From Balamuthia mandrillaris (taxonomy: Eukaryota > Discosea > Longamoebia > Balamuthiidae), in NCBI GenBank assembly GCA_031835245.1, contig JAVKOQ010000199.1, positions 32,127 through 96,126 on the forward strand: a DNA stretch of 64,000 nucleotides, given 5' to 3'. Under the pieces are notes generated by a model. It was not told where the DNA came from. It did no database searches and saw only the letters and a program-made list of their open reading frames with translations. This document shows, piece after piece, positions 57,603 through 64,000 of this stretch. Each line of letters starts with the position of its first letter. The first letter of the stretch is position 1. Both the position numbers and the translations under genes were made by a program.

Positions 57603-57793
57603 AAGAAAGAGAGAAAGAAAGAGAAACAAAGAAAAAGAAAAAGAGAGAGAAAGAAAGAGAAAATGTTAAAAGGAAAGTAAGTGGGAGGAGGTTGGTAGTG
57701 AGTGGTGAGTTGTTCCTTTCCTATGTAACAAACAAAGGGTAGGGTTAGGGGCGGGTACTCAGAACCTGCGGCATTCAACTCCCCATGGTCCAT
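50688..57793 (-). CDS. Tyrosine recombinase with disordered N-terminus and C-terminal Myb/SANT-like domain
   Basis: Exons with compatible phases: 57793-57759, 57541-56505, 56420-56298, 55863 to about 55486, 54882-52246, 52046-51926 and 51555-50688. The N-terminal exons are Lys/Gln/Glu-rich with Ser/Asp, Ala and poly-Gly tracts. The large central exon has a core-binding region (SRWSPSTQRKHAWTLTIWEA). It also has the recombinase core: catalytic Arg in TGARAITAANIRLGDIV, HSLR in FSFHSLRAGFLCTAL, then AGWVPRGRSQQVYVKDT with the Trp (in place of His) and the nucleophile Tyr. This is the R-H-R-W-Y order of tyrosine recombinases. The last exon holds WQAPEIRRLVTWRLHDEWSW followed by LEIAKHL and CYDKWRNLL, a Myb/SANT-like DNA-binding helix set, then an acidic tail. 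The central frame has about two breaks. The 3' boundary of the fourth exon may use a GC donor. Confidence 0.72.
54882..57541 (-). repeat. Low-complexity coding and intronic DNA of the recombinase gene
   Basis: Trinucleotide runs encode poly-Gln/Asn, Lys-Glu-Lys and poly-Gly segments (for example 54890-54925, 56820-56990, 57195-57232). The intron between about 55485 and 54883 contains CTTT repeats with TTGTCGTTT (55095-55142) and CATC/CATT runs. The intron at 56297-55864 contains two degenerate copies of the palindromic motif found to the right. Confidence 0.7.
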
Positions 57794-57890
57794 TCTATAA
57801 AACTCTAAGTCTATAAGTCAATTGAATAAAGTGGCATAAAGTTACGATTTTTTCAAATTTCTCATAGAAGAACATATTCAATATGTGTTG
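57741..57890 (-). repeat. Right copy of the direct repeat; 5' end of the recombinase gene
   Basis: This copy holds the start codon at 57793, the first 35 coding bases (MDHGELNAAGSE, splitting the last codon at a GTACCC donor) and the 5' flank of the recombinase gene. It differs from the left copy at two of 79 core bases, one of which changes Val to Ala. Confidence 0.88.
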
Positions 57891-58864
57891 CAACTAAGTG
57901 CTACACTGATGGTTAATTGAACAGAAAGAAAAATAAAAAGAAGTGTTGTTCTGGCCAACTAATAAAAAGAAAGAACTTCTGGAATCTTGGTACAAAGAAA
58001 GAAAAGAAAAAAAAACAAAAAGGAAAAAAAAAAGAAAAGAATAGAAAGAGAAAAGAGGAAAAAGAAAAAAAATGAAAGGAACAATAAGAGAAAAAAAAGA
58101 GCTAAAAAGAAAAGTAGGAAAAGTTAAAAATAAAAAGAAAAAGAAAGAAAGGAAAAGAAAAAAGAGAAAAACAGAAAAAGAGAAAGGAAAAAAAGGAAAC
58201 AGAGAATGAGAAAGAAAAAGAGAGAAAAAATAAGCAAAAATGAAAATGAAAAAGAAGAAATAAGAGAAAAAAAAGAAAATGGGAAGAAAGAGAAAAAAAG
58301 AAAAAGAAGAGAACAAGAAAAAGAAAAAGAAAAAAGAAAAAAGAAAAAAGAGAAAGTGAAAAAAAAAAAAGAGAAGAGAAAGATAGAGGAAGAAAAAAAA
58401 AGAAGCAAAAAAAAGAAAGAAAAGAGAATAAGAAGAAAAAAAAGAGAAAGATAATGAAAGAAAAAGAAAAAATGAAAAAAAAAAGGGAAGAAGAGGAAAA
58501 GAAAGGAATAAAGAGAAAAAGAAGAGAAAAAAGAAAAAAGAAAAGGAAGAAAGAAAAGAGGAAGAGGAAAAGAAGAAAAGAGTGAGAAAAACGAAGAAAA
58601 ATAAGATAAAGCAGCAAAAGAAGGAACAACGCCAAACAAACTTGTCCAACTAAGTTTTGCATCTAAATTAAGCTCCATTCATAATACTTACTACTCATGC
58701 TCCAGACCATGGAGAATCGAGTGCAACTGGTTTCAGCCTGAGGACACAATTTCACACCTGAGAAATTGTCTATTTTGAGTCAAAAACGAGATAATTCACT
58801 CCCACAACAAACCTGAGGGTCAAAACCAAAAAAAACTTTCCAAACACGTCCCCAAATAACAGAG

Positions 58865-61800
58865 AAAAGGTACCACTCCGACGGAGCGCTGCATATATAG
58901 TTCAAAAAAAAAAGAAGTCTGTTTTTAGAAAAATACAATCAAGTTCAAACAAAACTGAGTCATGTAAGGAAAAAAGAGAAAGTGGTTCAAATTAAGGGTG
59001 TGAAAGTAGCGCTCTGACGGAGCGCTAACCCCATGTGGGATTTTGAGGAAGGATGAAGAAAAAATAAAAACAACCAAGCTCAAACAGAACAGGGTCATGT
59101 AGGAAAAAAAGGGCAAATAGTACAAAATAGAGAAGTGAAAGTAGCACTCTGATGGAGCACTAACTATACAAGTGAGTTTGAGGAGGAAGAACAAGAGAAA
59201 AGGAGGAGTAGTAAAACTAAAAATCAACTTACAGGGAGTGAAAGCAAAAGTTTTGAAGAAGGGAGCAATATCAACCATAAGTATAAATAAAAACATAAAA
59301 AAGCTAAGTCTGTAACCAAACAAGCTTTGTCTATGAAAATTTACTCACCTATGCTCTAGACTATAGAGAATCGAATACAACTGGTTTCAGCCTCTGAGGA
59401 CATTGTGTACTTGAGAAATTAATTGTTTGAGTCAAAAACGAGATAATTCACTTCCACAATGAACCTGAGGGTCAAAACCAAAAAAAACTTGCCAAACACG
59501 TCCCCAAATACAAAGGAAAGATGCCGCTCCGACGGAGCGCTGCATATACAGCTCTAAAAAAAAAGAAAGAATGAAAAACTTTGTGATTATGATAAATATT
59601 TCATTTTAGACACAAAAATATAAAAAAAAAGCCAAGTCTGTAACCAAACAAGCTATGTCCATGAAAATTTACCCACCTATGCTCTAGACCATGGAGAATC
59701 GAATGCAACTGGTTTCAGCCTCTGAGGACATCATGTACCCGAGAAATTAATTATTTGAGCCAAAAACGAGATAATTCACTCCCATAACAAACCTGAGAGT
59801 CAAAACAAAAAAAAACTGTTTAGACATAGTCCCAGAATAACACAGACCAGGTGCCGCTCCGCTGGAGCGCTTCATCCACTGCTTTAAAACAAAAAGAAAG
59901 AGTGAAAAACTGTATGTTCTAGATAAATATTCCAGTTTTGAAACAAAAATATAAAAAAAAGCTAAGTCTGTAACCAAACAAGCTATGTCCATGAAAATTT
60001 ACTCACCTATGCTCTAGACCATGGAGAATCGAATGCAACTGGTTTCAGCCTCTGAGGACATCGTGTACCTAAGAAATTAATTATTTGAGCCAAAAACGAG
60101 ATCATTCACTCCCACAACAAACCTGAGGGTCAGAACCAAAAAAAACTTTCCAAACACGTCCCCAAATAACAAAGAAAAGGTGCCGCTCCGACGGAGCGCT
60201 GTATACACAGCTTAAAAAAAAAAGAAGTCTGTTGTTAGAAAAATACAATCAAGTTTAAACAAAACTGAGTCATGTAAGGAAAAAAGAGAAAGTGGTTCAA
60301 ATTAAGGGTGTGAAAGTAGCGCTCCAACGGAGCGCTAACCCCGAGCAGGATTTTGAGAGAGGATGACAAAAAATAAAAACAACCAAGTCCCAACAGAACA
60401 GGGTTGTGGGAGGAGAAAAGAGGAAGTGGTGCAAAATAAGAGAGCGAAAGCAGCGCTCCGACGGAGCGCTAACTACGTGAGTGATTTTGGGCAGGGGTGA
60501 AGAATAATAAAAAGAACCAAGTCTGAACAGAACAGGGTTGTAGAGGGAAAGAAGAGGAAGTGGTGCAAAAGAGGAGCATGAAAGCAGCGCTCCGATGGAG
60601 CACTAACTGCGCAAGAGAGTTTGGAGAGGAAAAAGCCTCACCAGGAGGTGATTGTGTTAAAAAAAAAGAACAACACAAGATATGGCCCACAATATATAAA
60701 CACGCACACACCACACAAGAGAAGTCCGTATGCAGTAAAACACAAGAGTGAATAAAATAAAAGTAGTACTCACAGCACAGTATAGATCAAGTTGCAAGGC
60801 CAACCAGAGGCACAGGTAGAACAAAGGCAGTAGGTTTTTTTTGTTTTGTTGTGTTTTGAAGGTAGAGAAGAAAGGGGGTGTAGTAAAACTAAAAATCAAT
60901 TACAGGGAGTGCAAAAAGGGGAAAGTGCAAGTATTGGAGAAAGGAGCAATATCAACCACTAGCGCAAAGGAAGCTGTTGAAAACAAAGTGAAAAAAAAAA
61001 TGAAGAAAAATAGGGGATAATAGGGTGGAGTTGCTGTGAGTGAGTGGGTGTGTATGTGAACGTGTGTGTGTGTCTGGCAGTGTATGCTTAGCTAATGACG
61101 AAAACAAAAACCTAACGGTCAAAAAAATTAAGGTGGCTAACCATCATCCTTGGGGCATTGCTGTCCCTGAATTATGGTTCGTTGGAGGAAAAGGAAGAGC
61201 AGCCAGGGGACGGCTCCTCAAGCAGACTGAAGGAGAGGGTGACTCCTCAATCGAACCAAACATAATGAACAAGTTAAACAACACGAAGGGTAAACAACGA
61301 CTGTTTGTGCATAGCTTGGTGGTAGTAGTTATGGGTTAGCAACTAGAAGTCTAGATGAAGAGGGAGGTGAAGTGAGGAAGTGAAAAAAATAAAAGAGTGA
61401 AAGATCAAAAAAAACTGATAACACCAGCTCTCCAGTGAAGCGGCACTCCTAAAGGCATGAAAAACGAGTGAAGGGCTTGAGTGAAGGGGAAAAAAAGAAT
61501 AAAAGAAAAAAAAAACAAAAAGGAAAAAAAAGGATAGAAAGAGAAAAGAGGAAAAAGAAAAAAAATAAAAGGAAAAACAAGAGAAAAAAGAGCTAAAAAG
61601 AAAAGTAGAGAAAGTTAAAAATAAAAAGAAAAAGAAAGAAAGGAAAAGAAAAAAGAGAAAAAGAGAAAAAAGAAAGGAAAAAAAGGAAACAGAGAATGAG
61701 AAAGAAAAAGAGAGAAAAAAAGAGCAATAATGAAAATGAAAAAGAAGAAATAAGAGAAAAAAAAAGAAAAAAAAAGAAAATGGGAAGAAAGAGAAAAAAA

Positions 61801-63972
61801 GAAAAAGAAAAGAAAAAGAAAAAGAAAAAAGAAAAAAGAAAAAAGAGAAAGTGAAAAAAAAAAGAGAAGAGGAAGATAAAGGAAGAAAAAAAAGAAGTAA
61901 AAAGAAGAAAGAAAAGAGAATAAGAAGAAAAAAAAGAGAAAGATAATGAAAGAAAAAGAAAAAATGAAAAAAAAAAGAGGGAAGAAGAGGAAAAGAAAGG
62001 AATAAAGAGAAAAAGAAGAGAAAAAAGAAAAAAGAAAAGGAAGAAAGAAAAGAGGAAGAGGAAAAGAAGAAAAGAGTGAGACAAAAAGAAAGAAAAGAAG
62101 CAAAAAAGAATAAAGAAAATAAAAAGCTTTCTCTGTCCAACTAAGTTTGCATCTAAACAAGCTCCATTCATGAAAATTTACTTACCTATGCTCCAGACCA
62201 TGGAGAATCGAGTGCAACCGGTTTCAGCCTCTGAGGACATCATGTACCTGAGAAATTAATTATTTGAGCCAAAAACGAGATAATTCACTCCCATAACAAA
62301 CCTGAGAGTCACAACAAAAAAAAACTGTGTAGACATAGTCCCAAAATAACACAGACCAGGTGCCGCTCCGCTGGAGCGCTTCATCCACTGCTTTAAAACA
62401 AAAAGAAAGAGTGAAAAACTGTATGTTCTAGATAAATATTCCATTTTTAAGACAAAAATATAAAAAAAGCTAAGTCTGTAACCAAACAAGCTATGTCCAT
62501 GAAAATTTACTCATCTATGCTCTAGACCATGAAAAACTGAATGCAACTGATTTCAGCCTCTAAGGACATTGTGTACCTGAGAAATTAATTATTTGAGCCA
62601 AAAACAAGATAATCCACTCCCATAATGAACCTGAGGGTCAAAACCAAAAAAAACTTGCCAAACACATCCCCAAATACAGAGAAAAGGTGCCGCTCCGACG
62701 GAGCGCTGCATATACAGCTCTAAAAAAAAAGAAAGAATGAAAAACTTTGTGATTATGATAAATATTTCATTTTAGACACAAAAATATAAAAAAAAAGCCA
62801 AGTCTGTAACCAAGCAAGCTTTGTCTATGAAAATTTACTCACCTATGCTCTAGACCATGGAGAATCGAATGCAACTGGTTTCAGCCTCTGAGGACATCGT
62901 GTACCCGAGAAATTAATTATTTGAGCCAAAAACGAGATAATTCACTCTCACAACAAACCTGAGGGTCAGAACCAAAAAAAACTTTCCAAACACGTCCCTA
63001 AATAACAAAGAAAAGGTGCCGCTCCGACGGAGCGCTGTATACACAGCTTAAAAAAAAAGAAGTCTGTTGTTAGAAAAATACAATCAAGTTTAAACAAAAC
63101 TGAGTTATATAAGGAAAAAAGAGAGAGTAGTTCAAATTAAGGGTGTGAAAGTAGCGCTCCGACGGAGCGCTAACTATGCGAGTGATTTTCAGCAGGGGTG
63201 AAGAAAAAATAAAAACAACCAAGTCCAAATAAAACAGGGTCATGAAGGGAAAAAAAAGGAAGTGGTGCAAAATAGGGGAGCAAAAGCAGCGCTCTGACGG
63301 AGCGCAAACCCTGAGCAGGATTTTGAGAGAGGATGACAAAAAATAAAACAACCAAGTCCAAACGGAACAGGGTCACGAACGAACATAGGAGTGAATGGTG
63401 CAAAATAGGGGAGCGAAAGTAGCGCTCCGACGGAGCGCTAACCCTGTGCAGTATTTCGAGGGAAGGAGAAGAAAAAATAAAAATAACCAAGTCCAAACGG
63501 AACAGGGTCGTGCAGGGAAAAAAGAGTGAGTGGTGCAAAATAGGGGAGCGAAAGTAGAGCTCCGACGGAGCGCTAACCCCGCGAGTGATTTTGGGAGGAA
63601 GAGAAAATAAAAAAAACCAAGTCCAAACGAACGGGTCGTGCAGGGAAAAAAGAGTGAGTGGTGCAAAATAGGGGAGCAAAAGTAGCGCTCCAACGGAGCG
63701 CTAACCCCGCGAGTGATTTTGGGAAGAAGAGAAGAGAAAATAAAAACAACCAAGTCCAAACGGAACAGGGTCGTGCAGGGAAAAAAGAGTGAGTGGTGCA
63801 AAATAGGGGAGTGAAAGTAGCGCTCTGACGGAGCGCTAACCCCGCGTGGTATTTTGAGAGAAGGAGAAGAGAAAATAAAAACAACCAAGTCCAAACGGAA
63901 CAGGGTCGTGCAGGGAAAAAAGAGTGAGTGATGCAAAATAGAGGAGCGAAAGTAGCGCTCCGATGGAGCGCT
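58865..63972. repeat. Dispersed 19-bp palindrome AGCGCTCCGACGGAGCGCT
   Basis: About 19 copies of a 9+1+9 inverted repeat recur at about 58871, 59010, 59148, 59522, 59851, 60180, 60320, 60453, 60587, 62361, 62688, 63017, 63152, 63287, 63419, 63553, 63685, 63817 and 63952. Many type B copies are perfect; type A copies start GCCGCTCC and lose the outer pair. Two degenerate copies lie at about 55950 and 56035 inside an intron of the recombinase gene. Each could fold as a short hairpin or bind a dimeric protein. Confidence 0.88.
61020..61345 (+). other. Unique exon-like island in the repeat field
   Basis: Between the two superunits a single-copy stretch keeps an open plus-strand frame (61040-61339, 99 codons). 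It has a mixed, non-repetitive composition: VANHHPWGIAVPELWFVGG, GRAARGRLLKQTEGEGDSS. It follows a GTGTGT run and ends with GTTATGGGTTAG. I recognise no family. It may be a relic exon or part of the repeat unit not duplicated elsewhere in this window. Confidence 0.3.
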
Positions 63973-64000
63973 AACCCCGCGAGTGATTTTGGGAGGAAGA

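Larger units (their letters stand above)
50546..57890 (-). mobile_element. Crypton-like tyrosine-recombinase element with direct repeats
   Basis: A 7.3 kb segment is bracketed by direct repeats of about 80 near-identical bases, extending to about 145 bp with divergence. Between them lies one minus-strand multi-exon gene for a tyrosine recombinase with a C-terminal Myb-like domain. No reverse transcriptase, RNase H, capsid or other transposase is seen, so a Crypton-type DNA element is the best fit; a DIRS relative that lost other parts is the alternative. The core reading frame has about two breaks, so this copy may be inactive, unless read-through occurs. The two repeats differ at two core positions, suggesting moderate age. 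The left end is fused to a PPR gene. Confidence 0.7.
57891..64000. repeat. Complex repeat field beyond the recombinase element
   Basis: Two related superunits fill the end of the window. Each opens with an A/G-only block (57960-58640 and 61490-62110) that is nearly the same sequence. About 330-bp type A units follow (near 58675, 59334, 59661, 59991, 62171, 62500 and 62828), and then roughly 130-bp type B units (near 59008, 59148, 60317, 60450, 60585, and 63152 to the window end). Both unit types carry one copy of a 19-bp palindrome. Minus-strand frames through the units (VSAPSERYF repeats) change phase between units and are not genes. Confidence 0.85.

Noticed and set aside
50546-57890. LTR retrotransposon or DIRS interpretation of the bracketing repeats
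   Set aside because: No reverse transcriptase, RNase H, integrase of the DDE type or capsid is visible between the repeats; a tyrosine-recombinase DNA element fits better.
57894-58678. Phe/Leu/Ser-rich minus-strand frames of about 180-250 codons (also 61343-62171)
   Set aside because: They run through A/G-only DNA, occur in all three frames, and are duplicated with the repeat field.
63070-63936. Minus-strand frames with repeated SAPSERYF and LHHSLFFPCTT
   Set aside because: The roughly 130-bp unit is not a multiple of three, so the frame shifts from unit to unit; the resemblance to a protein repeat is incidental.
58865-63972. CRISPR-like array of palindromic repeats
   Set aside because: The spacers are themselves repeated 110-310 bp sequences, there are no cas genes, and the DNA is nuclear and intron-rich.

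Overview
This window is nuclear DNA of an intron-rich unicellular eukaryote. The gene content (CAF1 deadenylase, cohesin SCC3/STAG, PRP5/DDX46, ceramide synthase, a PH-SAM-LRR protein, a PLS-type pentatricopeptide-repeat protein), the short GT-AG introns with strong CT tracts, and the many GA/CT microsatellites suggest a free-living amoebozoan of the Acanthamoeba/Balamuthia kind. That identity is an inference; no rRNA gene is present to fix it. Exon boundaries below were worked out by hand from splice sites, reading phase and family conservation.

Layout. 1-1.0 kb holds no gene I can support. 1.0-18.0 kb is a dense housekeeping block: amidohydrolase (-), DEDD exonuclease (-), SH3BGRL-type thioredoxin-fold protein (+), small Cys-rich type I membrane protein (+), a 1500-residue PH-SAM-LRR protein (-), CAF1 deadenylase (-), divergent mitochondrial carrier (+) and a peroxisomal 3-hydroxyacyl-CoA dehydrogenase ending in a PTS1-like ARL (-). 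18.6-21.1 kb is dominated by a 2.3 kb polypurine tract. 21.9-23.4 kb holds a secreted kinase-like reading frame with apparent frame breaks. 23.8-30.1 kb is a cluster of four paralogous secreted proteins of unknown function, three of which keep an intron at the same codon.

31.2-48.4 kb is a second housekeeping block: cohesin SCC3 (15 exons, one apparent GC-AG intron), ceramide synthase followed on the same strand by a Svf1-like protein (Svf1 is a ceramide carrier in yeast), PRP5/DDX46, a microbial-type PARG, a dual-specificity phosphatase with a C-terminal UBA domain, an F-box protein with an amidotransferase-like tail, then a tRNA-Leu(CAA).

49.7-64.0 kb looks accessory, perhaps subtelomeric. 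A short PPR gene is followed by a 7.2 kb tyrosine-recombinase (Crypton-like) element. Its single multi-exon gene carries a disordered Lys/Glu-rich N-terminus, a tyrosine recombinase and a C-terminal Myb-like domain. The gene is bracketed by near-identical direct repeats. One copy is the recombinase gene's own 5' end and first coding exon. The other abuts its stop codon and supplies the 5' end of the PPR gene. From 57.9 kb to the end lies a repeat field with about 19 copies of a 19-bp near-perfect palindrome; two degenerate copies lie in an intron of the recombinase gene. The bracketed recombinase gene plus the palindrome field is the best candidate here for an undescribed system.
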